A stretch of 64,000 nucleotides of DNA from Thalassia testudinum (Eukaryota; Streptophyta; Magnoliopsida; Alismatales; Hydrocharitaceae), in NCBI GenBank assembly GCA_037157565.1, contig JAZHRO010000013.1, positions 72,037,501 to 72,101,500 of the forward strand, written 5' to 3'. The translations under genes and the position numbers were made by a program. A model generated the notes under the pieces. That model saw nothing but the letters and a program-made list of their open reading frames with translations. It was not told the origin of the DNA and searched no databases. This document shows, piece after piece, positions 43,720 to 54,862 of this stretch. Within the stretch, counting starts at the first letter, position 1; every line of letters begins with the position of its first letter.

Positions 43720-43935
43720 TTTAGGGTTATTAATCGACCAATAAAACTAATTGATCGATCAACCAACTTAGTTAATCGATGAAACTAGCCCATTTTAGGA
43801 AATTAATTAATACCCATTTGATTGACCAATTAAGCTAATTAAATGACCAATCAATGATCAATCAAATAACTAGATTGATCGATCAAATTTCATTTTGATC
43901 GACCAATCTATCTTAATTGATTGACCAATTTCATT
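43720..43935. repeat. TTGATCGATCAA-like palindrome array in LTR E
   Basis: About ten degenerate copies of an ATTGATCGATCAAT-type palindrome (for example TTGATCGATCAA near 43760 and 43873, GATCGACCAATC near 43897) lie directly upstream of TATA. Placement is like the CAGACGTCTG array of D. Confidence 0.75.
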
Positions 43936-43958
43936 TCCTTTTCAGGTCAAATTTTTAG

Positions 43959-43966
43959 TATAAATA
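43959..43966 (+). promoter_or_regulatory. TATA box of LTR E
   Basis: TATAAATA just downstream of the palindrome array. Confidence 0.6.
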
Positions 43967-44371
43967 GAGATCGTACGCAGCCCTTTTTCATATAACTTTC
44001 AATAGAAAATACTCTCAAAAGAATAAAGATTCCCGTGCTTCTTCAAGTGCTTCTGTGCTTCGTTTCTCATGCCTTTCAGAGCACATTGTTTTAAACCTCC
44101 GCTGAAATACTAGTTTGATTTTTATTGAGGTTCCATAGTTCTACATTGTTCTTTTACATTGTTTTGATTAACGGTTCCCAAGTTGTTGGGGAAGATCCGT
44201 TGTAGTTGTTATTGTGCTTCCTTCAGGTTATAAAGAGAAGTGTTTGTAAAGAGGTTGTGCCACCCTCGTTCAAGTTGTATGATGATGGATTGACTAGCCT
44301 CAACTAGTTGGGAAAATCCTAAGCTAAGAGGTTTAGGTAATGGTTTTCACCCGGTTTGGGTTTCCACTATA

Positions 44372-44580
44372 AATCCAAGTGTAATTTGTGCTTGATTCTG
44401 TTGTAATTTTCTTTTTATTCATAATATTTTTTTTTAAGTGATACTATTCACCCCTCCCCTCTAGTATACTTTATGAATCCAAGTGTAATTTGTGCTTGAT
44501 TCTGTTGTGATTTTTTTTTTATTCATAATATTTTTTTTTAAGTGATACTATTCACCCCTCCCCTCTAGTATACTTTATGA
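44372..44580 (+). repeat. Tandem duplication of the LTR E end
   Basis: 44372-44475 and 44476-44580 are near-identical (both AATCCAAGTGTAATTTGTGC ... TATACTTTATGA), differing by a few bases in poly-T runs. The duplicated unit ends exactly at the LTR end. Confidence 0.9.
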
Positions 44581-47123
44581 TCCACAGGCAACCCACATGG
44601 CAGAGGTCTCAGAGCTATTACACATCCAAATAAGGTCCTCCATCATCTATTCATCACATTAGGACCCTGATCCACTATATAATTTCATCTATAATTTCCT
44701 ATATGTAAAATGCCTAAAATACACTAAATCTCTTGAGCTTGCTGTCAATGGCAACTCAAGCAGAGTTGGAATGCTAATTCCTCCACTGTATAGTGTCGCT
44801 TCCCCTCAATACACATTTCCCCTCACTCAATTGAGTGAGAATCCTCTTTCTAAGTTCATGAGAACTCAAAGCATTTCTTTGAGGCATTCTTGATAATCTT
44901 TTGTATCTTATTGAAAGCAGAAGCAATTGTAGAGTTCCTGAGGTTCTTTGCAACCTCAAGAATCATTCAAGACCTTTCTTGAAGTAGTTAATGGAGATTC
45001 ACTTCCTAACAACCTAAATCTGTGTTCAACAAAGCTCCAGTGAGCTCTGATGATCTCAAATGAGAACCTTAGCCTTCAGAAGTTTGTGAAAAGCTCCAAA
45101 TCATCTTCTATTAATGAAAGGATTAGAATTCATTATTTGGATTTGTGTTTTAATGACTAATTGCGTATGTTATGAGTCGTCTTCTCCAGCTCCGACGGAG
45201 TTGGAGAGACGCAATCATTGAGGATTAGAGCTTGATTTTAGGTTTATAAGCAAGAGAAGATTATGTGGAATCTAAAATGAGCTTCATTTAAGTCTAACAA
45301 CCTTAGGTTTGTTGCGATGAACAAACCCATATTGGAATGCTGACGATGGACTTTGATATCATCAAGAAGCATTCAAAACATGATCTTTAGACATGGAATA
45401 ACTTCCTCGAGTTGAATTTGATCTATCTAGACATTCAATGTGATCAGAGAAGCTTTAATTTAGAAAGTCAACATTTCAAGCTTTAAAGTCAACTCTAACT
45501 CGAGTTTGAGGTTTTAATATTTGAAACTCTGATTTTTAGGTTTGATTGAGTTCCTGCAATGTTTGTAAATCTGTTGGAACTGGTTTGAATGAAATTTATT
45601 GAGATTTAAGGAAAATCCCAACTTCTGTTCATGTTGGGTCATTTCTGGAACCTATAAGTGTTCAATGACCTTTTGTTGAGATTTAGGTCCACATCTTATC
45701 CAGATCAGTTCCATTTGATCTCTTGAATTGATCTGGATTACTAGATAACTCTAAAGCTCTTTGAGCTTTTCAACCATTCACAGTCCTATTTTTTCCTCTC
45801 ATTTCATACAGAATGATCATTTTAACATTTTTGAATCCTCAATTGAGAGGATTAAATGAATTGCAAGTTATTTGACCTAATTTTATTTGTTACAGCACAT
45901 TAAACACATAGCGAATGCATCTTGTTCATCCATCAATTGCATGGATCAATAGTGATCCAATCCCCAAATTGATGATAAAATTGGATAGAGGATCCGTAGA
46001 GCTTTCCAACGAGCCTTTGATTGCCTAGAATGGAGCTCTAAGTCTCTAGGAATCAACATCTAAAGTCTGCCCTGGATCACTACAACGCATGAAGGAGGAG
46101 GAGCTTTGTTAGTCCCATATCGTGGAAGCATGGAGCCACACATACCTATGAAAGAAATCACGCACTGAGGCATGTCGGTCGTAAACGCAGGGCACATCAT
46201 CTTGAGCATCTGATCTGTGTGTGCGTGCATGTGTGCATGTGCTTGTGTGTGTGCCCGGGTGAGCGTGAGCATGAATGTTGTCCTGATATGGCCCAATACT
46301 ATGCCCAAAATACACTAAAATCATAACTAAATAAAACTAGGACTTGGCTTGAGTAGTGGTCGTCCGATCTAGCAATGGACTTAGATTTCGCAGAAAAATT
46401 AGGTTCGCCAATTAAAATCATTTTGTTTTGGGTTAAGCGTGAAGAGAATAAGAGAAGAGAGGATTTGAGAGGACTAGAATTTGGCTTAAGTGTTGGAAAG
46501 ATAAGAGAGAGTAAAGGTAGAGAAACTAAGGCTTGAAAGGGTAATTTGACTGTGTTTGAAAAGAGAATTAAAATAGACGTCTAAGATCATAAGGAGGGAA
46601 ATTGTGATTTAAGTCATATGATGATGAGTGAAGGCTCAGCAAATCAATGAAAATGACCGAGTGTTGTTGAGATTAATGAATAGACATTTCCTGTTTTGTA
46701 TTGTAAATGTCCTTTTATGTCTTTTATTTTGTTAACACTTGTTGCAATTTCTTTTTATTATTCATTGTAAATCATTCATGTACATTTCTTTTATAATGAA
46801 ATAATTGTTATGCTTCAAGTCTAATTTTGTATGCAATTGTTCATGAGCTTAATATATATTTTAATTATATATTTAAGTGACTTGAGTAATTAGTAACTTG
46901 ACACTTGTTAATAAAAATGGTAAATTGATTAAGTTTATATGCCCCCAATGAACGACCTGGACTCAACCAAGTTAAAAGAATTAAATTTAAAATGTAGATT
47001 AGCTTGACCTTATACTACGATTAAAGATGGCAATTTAACCTATCAAGTTAACCTAACTCTATTTTTTACATGATTAATTAAGCATAATAACTTTAATTAA
47101 CTGTGTTGAGAATTGTACCATTA
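44581..47123 (+). mobile_element. End segment of LTR H
   Basis: Non-coding sequence with a TAGTCCCATATCGTGG block near 46110 and a GT-rich run at 46217-46258. The closing GACCTGGACTC and TTATACTACGAT blocks near 46960-47020 mark it as R/U5 of an Athila-like LTR. A lone TAGACGTCTA lies near 46574. Confidence 0.6.
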
Positions 47124-47128
47124 GCTAC

Positions 47129-47460
47129 CTATAAAGATGGTCCTCCCCACCTATCGGACACAACTGTATGGCCCTGCTACCAATGATGATCAAGTTCGCA
47201 TGGCGTTGGACCTCGTGGACGAGCTAAGGGAAAAAGTGTTGGAAGTGGCGCTTAAATACAAGGAAGCCACAACAACAGCCTATAACAGGCAGGTGTGCAA
47301 GCAGAAGTTCTTGGAAGGAGACTTAGTCTTGTGCAAAGGTGAAGTCTCCATGCCAAGTCACTCGAGCGGGAAGTTAGATGCCCCATGGGAGGGACCTTAC
47401 AAAATTTGTAAAGATAGTCCATGTGACTTCTACGAATTACAAACCTAAGGCAGCAAGGAA
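47129..47460 (+). pseudogene. pol: Integrase C-terminal end of G
   Basis: MVLPTYRTQLYGP, then MALDLVDELREK, a basic stretch, FLEGDLVLCKG and GKLDAPWEGPYKICK: the C-terminal DNA-binding part of Tat integrase. It is the continuation of 21040-21743 and reads in the same frame across the H insertion. It has a stop after ELQT near 47448 and further decay. Confidence 0.88.
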
Positions 47461-47661
47461 ATCCCTCGTACTTAGCATGTGAGCAATCTACGTTTGTATC
47501 ATGTATAGAAAGAAAGAGAAAAGACAATAAAGATAAAAGTTTTTCCTTTCATTTCATTATAAGTGTTGTCTGTTAGATTTCCCAGGCAAATGGCCCACAC
47601 AAGAAAAAGGAGAAAGCAATTAACAAGGGAAATAAAAACAACACTACTATGAAAGCAGGCA

Positions 47662-49061
47662 AGTTCATTCCAAGTCTTCAAAAATATCAGCCTCAGGAGT
47701 TGAAGGGGGCGAAGAAATTGCATGAGAAGGGATGACAGGGAGAGCAAGTGGCTCTACAACTCTAGACGGATCCAACTTGTCCACCTCCTCCTTAGGAGCC
47801 AGCTGGTCCTCAGATGGTTCTATAAGAGCCTTGTCCACGATCAGACCGTCATTCTTTTGATGGTCGAACTCGAAGGGGAATTGGTCCATAGATCAAGTGC
47901 ATAACTCCTCCACCAATGTCCTCTTGCCCTCCAACAACGAATGCATGCCCACAAGGGTATATTTGCCAATCTCCTTTGAGATTGTGTCCCGACTCTCCTC
48001 CATTGACGTGTCAAAGGCAAAGAATGCCATCACCGTCTCAGGGTCAAGCTCCGGCTGTGCAGTACGTTCCAGCTCCATCTTACCCCTATCCTCCGCAAGT
48101 TGCTGAGCCTTGGTAAGGCTGGCTCTCAAGCTTTCGACAACCGCCTCCACCTTTTCATGGCTTGCCTTTAGACTGACAAGATCAACGATAGTTGCACTTA
48201 GGCAGAGGAGCTCTTCTTTAAGAGTTGCCTTATACCCCTCTACGATAGAGGAGTGTTCAACCTTGAGCACCTACAGTTCTCCTTCAGTGAAAGCAAGTTG
48301 GTGCAAGAGGTTTGCAAGCGCTCAGGCAAGTCTCACAGCACCACAAGATCCCTTTTGTGGGTCATGATGAGACTCTCCTCCTACTTCTACCCTATATACC
48401 TGGCTCTTCGCAGGTCTTGGCAGGCTTTCTTAGCTCTTCCTGCAATCGGGTCACTTGGCTGGCCACCTGTTCCTACGAGCGAAGCTTTTTGGTAGCCTCC
48501 TCAGTGTCCTTCTCCACCCTCTCTCGGGTAGTAGTAGCATTCAAGAATAGACAGACAAAATTCCCCTACTCTACCTCGCAGTCATGACCATTTGGCAGCC
48601 ACTTTAGTCACCTTGGAGGGGGTACCCAGATCGGCGATGTCAGGTGGCGAGTCTTCTCTTAGGACAAAGAAGGTCCCGAGAACTTCAATCTATCAAGGAG
48701 CACAAATTAGGGTATAAGATCGAATGCCTTATAGAAAGTAGGAATCGAAATTACAACAGAAGAACACTCACCACACATGAACAATAGAAAAATACATGGT
48801 TGAAGTTCATCCCTCCTGGATGGGAGGTCGCCTAAAATAGGGCATCTTTCAGGTGTCGGAACACCTATCTCTCCATGTGCGTGGCACTACTCAAAGCATC
48901 CACTAGAGCTAGAATCGCCCGGCTAGGTGCAAGGCCTTTAGGAGCCACCTCTAGTACGGATCCTTTGATGAACCTAATTGTTTGGCCTATCATCCCATGG
49001 CCTCCTCTGCTAGTGGGATCCATCAGTACCCTCGCTCTCGCTAAGCTCCACCTGGGGTAAG
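47662..49061 (-). pseudogene. Antisense ORF of G (Retand-type), 3' part
   Basis: Lies downstream of integrase on the opposite strand, as reported for antisense extra ORFs of Tat/Retand elements. Open parts are 47893-48270 (125 codons) and 47665-47889 (74 codons). The sequence is a heptad-like coiled coil rich in Glu, Lys and Leu (LKEELLCLSATIVDL, HEKVEAVVESLRASLTKAQQ), with more of it upstream (RERVEKDTEEATKKLR near 48520), then an acidic tail. 48865-49061 is open too. Stops and frame changes separate the pieces. Element I is inserted at its left boundary on the minus strand (49062). The function of these ORFs is unknown. Confidence 0.7.
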
Positions 49062-50311
49062 TGTGACAACCCGAGTCCTGCCAAGCAACGAAACTCGAGT
49101 CGTCGTGTGCTAACAATTAGCACAACTCGCCCACAAGATCGCAGTCACCCAACACATAATCATAAAATATAAATATAAACAACTAATAATTCATATTGCA
49201 TAAATTAAATGAACATAAATTGAATATTAACCAGAAGATTTACCATAGAACATAAGTATATAAGCCCAAGGAGATGTACAACGAAAATCACCTTGTGAAC
49301 TACCAAGTATACTTGAGTATGGAACCTAAAAACACGTCAGTAAAAATTGAGTAGAGTAGAAACAACAGCAACAGACTGCAACAGTAACCGAGAACAAGAG
49401 AAAATGGGTACTATAGCTTTAATTAATCTATTTATTAGACATCTTATTATCTGATTCCGTTTCATATGTTTAAAGCCCAATTTATTATAGTTCACAATAT
49501 GTTAATTAACGTATCAGGGCACGAGATGATTTCGTTTAACTTCCTGCAGCAAAAGATCGGTATAAGCCATCCTCCTGGTTGAGAAGATGGTTTATACCCA
49601 TCAAATCACTCTCCGTCACCCTAGGGTCATTGCGGAAAGGGCTGCAGCTACGTTATGTAGCGTAAGCACATACAAGCGCTGTGTACACTGAACCACAGAC
49701 AGCTAATGACCCACCCACCAACCGAGAAAAACCACTCCAAACCTCGAGCCCTGCAATCCGCTATCCCAGTTGGCCGCTGGCGAAACGGTGGCAGCAACTA
49801 GCTTTTCTTAAGTCGTTGTAGTACAGATAGTTATTGCCATCATTTGCTAATATTTGTTACTCGGAAAATACAGTTCTCTCGAGGTCGAACTCAGGGAGCA
49901 AGTCGTATTCTAGAGATATACATGTTTTATTACAAAAATAAAGAGAGAGAGAGAGATGAAAGTTTGGCTTCTTCTTCTTCTCTTCTTTCTTTCTCTTTGT
50001 CTTCTCTTCTTTTGGCTTTTGTTCTTCCTGTTCTTCTTCTTCTTCTTTTCTTGCTTCCTCTATTTCTTGGTTGGACGATCCTGTCTTTTTCTTCTTTTTA
50101 TTTTCTTTGTTTCTTCTTTTCTTGCTTCAGATCTGCCTCCCATGCTCTTCTTCTTCTGCTTTCTGTTTCTTCACTTGGCTGCTCCTTCTCTCTTCTTTTC
50201 TTCTTCTTTGTCTTCTGATGTCTACAGAGTCTTCACTTGGCTGCTCTGTGTTCCTCTCTTTCCTCTGCCTCGCCTTCCTTCTTCTTCTTTGCCTTCACCT
50301 GTCTTCAGGAC

Positions 50312-50337
50312 GTCGTCTGATTTGAAAATCAGACGAC
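50312..50337 (-). repeat. Conserved hairpin in J
   Basis: GTCGTCTGATTT, GA, AAATCAGACGAC: 12 perfect pairs. Confidence 0.8.
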
Positions 50338-51617
50338 TTAAACCTCTTGTTGCTACAGTGTCTCCCTGAGCTTCCTTCTTCTTCACCTGTGCCTGCACGC
50401 TCAAGAGTTCAGAGTCAGGGCAAAACCTACTCTACCCCTCTCCCCCGCGCGTCTCTTTCTCTCTGAGTTCGCTCTTAGGACAGCTCTCCCAGAGCAACCG
50501 GGTAATCGGGTACGAGTCGCGCCCGAGTCCAGGCCCACCGGCGTGCGGTGGTGGGCGAGGAGTGCAGGTCGGTTTAATCGGGTCGGGCCAGGTCCGCGGA
50601 GCGTGGTCACGGACGAGGCCGGGTCGGGTGAGAGGGACCTCACCCCGTGGTCAGGAGGCAAATAGCATAAGGCACTTTTTGCCCTTATGCGTCCGCGCGT
50701 CTCTGAGAAGTTCCGAGGTGGGACTAAATGTCCCACCCCAATTGAGCGCCCGCAGCGGAGGGAGCAGTGGACGATCGTGGCTTCACGCGAGGCCTTCGCC
50801 CCAACTGCGAGCCTGGGACGCTTCGCGGAGACGCCCCGCGCAACCTGGGAGTCGAACCTGGGCGAAGGCGTGCCTGCACCTGCAGGTGAAGGAGCTCTGC
50901 CTGCTCAGTAATGGCGACGGCGGGCGGGTCACCTGGTCACAGAAAAACGGCCTCTCGGCCTAATCAGACAGGCGGGGGACCTTCGCCGTGGCACGGCGAA
51001 GGTGGTCGGATGGTTTGCAGTGGGCGTGGTGGAGCCAAAGGATCGCCCTAGGTCAAACTGCGGGCGAAGAAGTGGGTGTGTTCGGTGGGTCTGCAGAGGG
51101 CGTTTGGTGGGCAGTGGAAGGGCGGAAGAGGATCAGGGTGAGGAGGCGGAGGTTATGCACAGGTCGACGAGCCGTGTAGGGTGCTGGAGCGATGGGAGCG
51201 GTTTGCCGGAGTGTGGCCGGAGGTGGAGAATGTGAGGGTGATCGGTGGGAAATCGGGGCCGACAGTAAGGGTTTCAGTATGGAAAAGAAAGAGGGGAGGA
51301 AGAAGAGAAGTTTTACCTATTAAGCTGGACGAAGAGGGGTTGGCGCAGGCGACAGTCGTATCGACTGTCGCCGGAGAAGAAATTGCCCAGAGGAAGGGGC
51401 GGCGGCGAGGAAGCGACCGGAGAGGCGCCAGCTGGGTGCGGCGTGACGCGGAAGGATCGAGGGAAGGTAACCCTGCTGCTGGTAGTGCAGTAGGGCGACG
51501 AGGAGGAGGAGGAGATGGCTGCCGGAGCAAGGGGGCGTCTGTCGGAGTGGGAAGGGAGGAATTTAGGGGGGTGTCTCCGTCAGATCCGAGCTGCGAAGAA
51601 CGGCGGAGCGACGGGAG

Positions 51618-51625
51618 TATTTATA
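51618..51625 (-). promoter_or_regulatory. TATA box of J
   Basis: TATAAATA on the minus strand. Confidence 0.6.
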
Positions 51626-51687
51626 GGGGCGGAATCAGCGAGGAGGGCGGAGGGAGACGACGTGTCTCCCTCGCCGGAGGAAGGAGA

Positions 51688-51723
51688 CCCATACCGTCCG
51701 TGCGTTCGCACGGGCGGTATGGG
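51688..51723 (-). repeat. Hairpin upstream of TATA in J
   Basis: Minus-strand arms CCCATACCGCCCGTGCG and GCACGGACGGTATGGG around AAC. Confidence 0.7.
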
Positions 51724-54317
51724 CGGTCGCAGTACTTAGGGGGGTGTCCCTGCGGTGGCTGACGACGCAGGGTACCCCCCATTAACTTGCCAAGGCCCCT
51801 CCCTCACCCTGCGCGGCGCCATGCTCCGCGTAAGGTCGCCGGAGCATGGTGCTGCGCAGGTTTTGCAGGAGGGACCTAAATGCAAAGAACGAAGGAGAGT
51901 TAGGGGCCAAAATGTGAGGGTTCAAAAGTTGAGGGTCAAAAAGTAAATATATGAGGACCAAAGTGTAAAGTTGGTCAAGAAGGTTTCTTCTTAGGCCCAA
52001 GTTTTTATACATGACTAATTAGGACCTAAGGATTCTGATGGTGAATTTTATTTCTAGCTTAAACCTTGTTTGACCGGTCAATTTACACAAAAATCCAAAT
52101 TAAGTTGTTAATTGGGCATGGTTCTCAATGTAGGTCAAAATGGGTTCCTAAGGCCAAATTGAAAGTCCTAAACCCTAGAGATTATTTTTATATGAATTTT
52201 AGAGGGTTTAGTTGATTTTTACCTTGCCACAAACCACGTGAATTGAAGTGGGTTTGTTTCTAGGGTTAGAGGCTGTCATTTAATTCTTTGGAGTTGCTGT
52301 AGCCCTTATTGAGTCATCTCATCCTACTTTTCTTCTTATTAGGTTATTTTGACCTATGTTTGGGCCCTGAGTTACCCTATTTTCAGATCGGATTGGTGAA
52401 ATTGCATTTTTACCCCTCAGTTTATATTTTCTTTGCAAACTCAGAATCTCTCTGAGCCAAGCCTTTCTAAGGTTATGTAGGAGCTTTTATTCTCTGTATT
52501 AGGTCAAAATGAGATAGTTATGGCTCATGATGAGGTTCTCATCAGCCGCCAAGGCTAACAGTCATAGGGAGACCAACAACTCCTTAAACCAACTCTTGAA
52601 ACCAGTCTGAAAGACCAAAGCTACAACTAAAAACCCTACGAGTAGCGGAGCTGAAACAAGTTATCTACTTCTTTTAATTCCCGACATATCCCTCATATTG
52701 ATTATATGATCATTTTCAAATAACAGTATCATTTATTAGCATCCAATCAAACCATGCCAACGATTACACTTTTCAATTTCAGGATTTCCAAATGTTCATG
52801 TTATCCTCCAACTTATCCTTTTACAAGTAGTTCCCACTTCCAATAATGGTTCCAATTAAAATATTAACAGTCACAATGATGTCAATTTTATGAACAATGG
52901 AGTTTTTTTGACACATGTGAGGATAAGGCAACATCCAATATACTAAGCCTTCATAATTCATTTATATCATGAGAATTGTCCAATTAATTGCAATTAATCC
53001 CTTTAGGTCTGGCAATCAACTATATCAAATTGATTTTTCACATTCCAAGTTATCAATCTGATTCACAGCATTAACATTTAGTACTTAAGTACCCAAACAG
53101 TAAGAAACACGAAGATAGGTTCCGATCTCAGCAAGAGACGTGAACACACTTTAAACGGTTCAATACACGAAGAAAGTCACAATGTAGACAATCACATGGA
53201 AAAAGGGAGAAATTACTCTACCTAACGTCACCAGAGGGTCATGATGACTCCAAACCAAGTGCACAGGGCCTAGGAGAAGTCTCCACACCTGCCTCAAAAT
53301 CCGTGCATGCACCAGGGCAAGACCATCAAACGGACCACCACATGGTCAGAGACACCTAATCACGTTTCTAACTTTTCACTAAAGGAACAGGACTTAAAAT
53401 TGAAAATAAATTATACCAATGTGTAATACACGGCGATACAATTTCAACGGTACCTTATTTATCGAAATCCGAAGTCAGGAAGGCCTCAAACCAGATGAAA
53501 CAACGTGAGGGGGGTCTTGAACTGAACAGGTTCAACTAGACCAGTCAACTGGTCGCATTGACGCGTCCGCGTCACGCGTTGCTATGTGATTCACGCTCGG
53601 TTGAGCCCATGGATCATCGTGCGCCCGCCCGCAGTCGTTGGATTAGCCACGCATCACACATCCAATGCTCACACGGGCTTCTTCTCAGCGCGAACGTGCG
53701 AAGTCGTGCACAAGTAAGGTTTCTCCACGTCCCATGAGTGCTCGCCACACGCCGCTGCCACGCATCGTGCCCACACTGTGCGCCACCACTATCGCCGCAA
53801 GTTTTTCGGTGGGAAGCCCGAACTTCTCAGAATCACGATTAGGTCCCTAGCTTTTTGAAATTAAATTTTTAAGTAAAATGTAATTTCTTTTCCTCTCCCT
53901 TTCTCTTAGATTTTAGTGGGTTTAAAGGCTAATGATGACCCAAGGACCCAAAGGGGTCCTTATAAAGGCCCCAGGTTTATTGGGATTGGATTTAGTGGGT
54001 GAAATACCCAAAATACCCCTAGGGTTGGGTCCACCTTACATATAGGTCTTTGTTGACTTATTTTGGCCATAACTTGAGGTATACACCTAGGATTTGCGCG
54101 AAACAAGCGTCGCTAGAAAGCTTGCGATGAGAGGAATCTAATGGTACCATACATAGGACCCTTTGGACGGCATTTGACTTAGGGTTGACCGAAATACTCA
54201 TTTTTTGGCAATTTAAGGAGGTGCAGACACCAGCATGGAACCGCAACCGGGATTCCCTGTTTAAATTGACCCAGACCACACAAAAAGGACTCAGAACTTG
54301 GATTTTGGGACGTTACA

Positions 54318-54862
54318 CTAAAGCTGTTAGAAGATGCTGCCACTCATAAAACCTCCGGTGGCAACCACCTCCTGTGCCAACTATACGAAGCCACCAGTAG
54401 AGCCAGTGAACGGGATGGACTGGCTGTTGGCCCTCGTCTAAGCCACCTTTATAGATGCCTCGGGTGGGGAGTCCCTTAACACGATTGCCCTAGGAGGGCC
54501 AGATGGGTGAGATGGGTCCACCAGGACATCCTCCGCCTCAACCCCACCCGAGCTCAAAGAAGTGGGTGCTTCCGGCTCCCCCTTCAAAAGCTTCACAGCA
54601 GGCCCCCTTCTCAGGCGCTTTAGGGGGACCTCTGCCTCCTTTTCACCTCCATGGAGCGAGAAGACTCACTCCCCTCAGCCTGTTTTGATGACCTATCTTT
54701 CCCACACTGAGATTCACGGTGCATGGAGCTGTTGCCTCGGCGCTTAAGGGTATCTAAACGGGTAAACCGCCCAAATGCTGCATCGAAGAACAAAATGGAG
54801 TTAAGTAAAGGGCGGAGGACATACGCTTTCAAAGCTATTTCCCCCCCAATTTACTTGGAGTG
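54318..54862 (-). pseudogene. Antisense ORF of G, 5' part, and end of G
   Basis: On the minus strand 54620-54832 is open with a basic start (MEVKRRQRSPPKAPEKG), followed by Gly/Pro-rich sequence with stops towards 54318. Position and strand make it the N-terminal side of the antisense ORF interrupted by I. A run of C (plus strand) at 54841-54847 lies close to the edge. The 3' LTR of G is not visible because C2 begins at 54863. Confidence 0.45.

Larger units (their letters stand above)
43501..44580 (+). mobile_element. Copia-like LTR E inside H
   Basis: Starts TGTCTATGGTGCG with a GGTGC/GCACC hairpin and GTTTTGATGC; ends in the CTATTCACCCCTCCCCTCTAG block characteristic of SIRE-like copia LTR ends. 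Flanks TCCAT (43496-43500) and TCCAC (44581-44585) fit a TSD with one change. The last base pair is GA rather than CA. The U5 is homologous to D (CACCCGGTTTGGGTTTCCAC). The terminal 104 bases are duplicated. Confidence 0.7.
21744..47123 (+). mobile_element. Athila-like LTR H in integrase of G, carrying nested elements
   Basis: Starts with the palindrome TGATGAGAGACTCATCA. Its own sequence lies at 21744-22488, 34105-34623, 43432-43500 and 44581-47123, because B (with A), D (with K, C1 and F) and E are inserted. GCTAC, or AGCTAC counting the preceding base, flanks both ends (to 21743 and from 47123/47124), and the integrase frame of G continues exactly across it. The end near 47020-47123 has the usual GACCTGGACTC and ATACTACGATTA blocks of Athila LTR ends. 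I see no internal region, so H is best read as a solo LTR of about 3.9 kb. Its last bases are ACCATT(A), not the usual CA. Confidence 0.75.
49778..52544 (-). mobile_element. Solo LTR J (family A), reverse, inside I
   Basis: Minus-strand start TGATGAGAACCTCATCA (52528-52544), minus-strand end CCACCGTTTCGCCA, exact TSD GCCGC (49773-49777 and 52545-52549). Same block order as A and K, including both hairpins, TATA and the purine-rich leader. Confidence 0.92.
49062..54317 (+). mobile_element. LTR I in the antisense ORF of G, carrying J
   Basis: Plus-strand ends TGTGACAACCCGAG and GGGACGTTACA resemble chromovirus (Tekay-like) LTR ends. Without J about 2.5 kb remains. Flanks GTAAG and CTAAA match at only three of five bases, so the TSD is unconvincing, but the same antisense ORF-like sequence continues at 54318. 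No coding sequence. Orientation is inferred from the GACGTTACA end. Confidence 0.6.

Noticed and set aside
21744..47123. H considered as a full two-LTR element with A, B, D, E as its interior
   Set aside because: No primer site, polypurine tract or coding domain belongs to H, and the interior items are each closed by their own TSDs.
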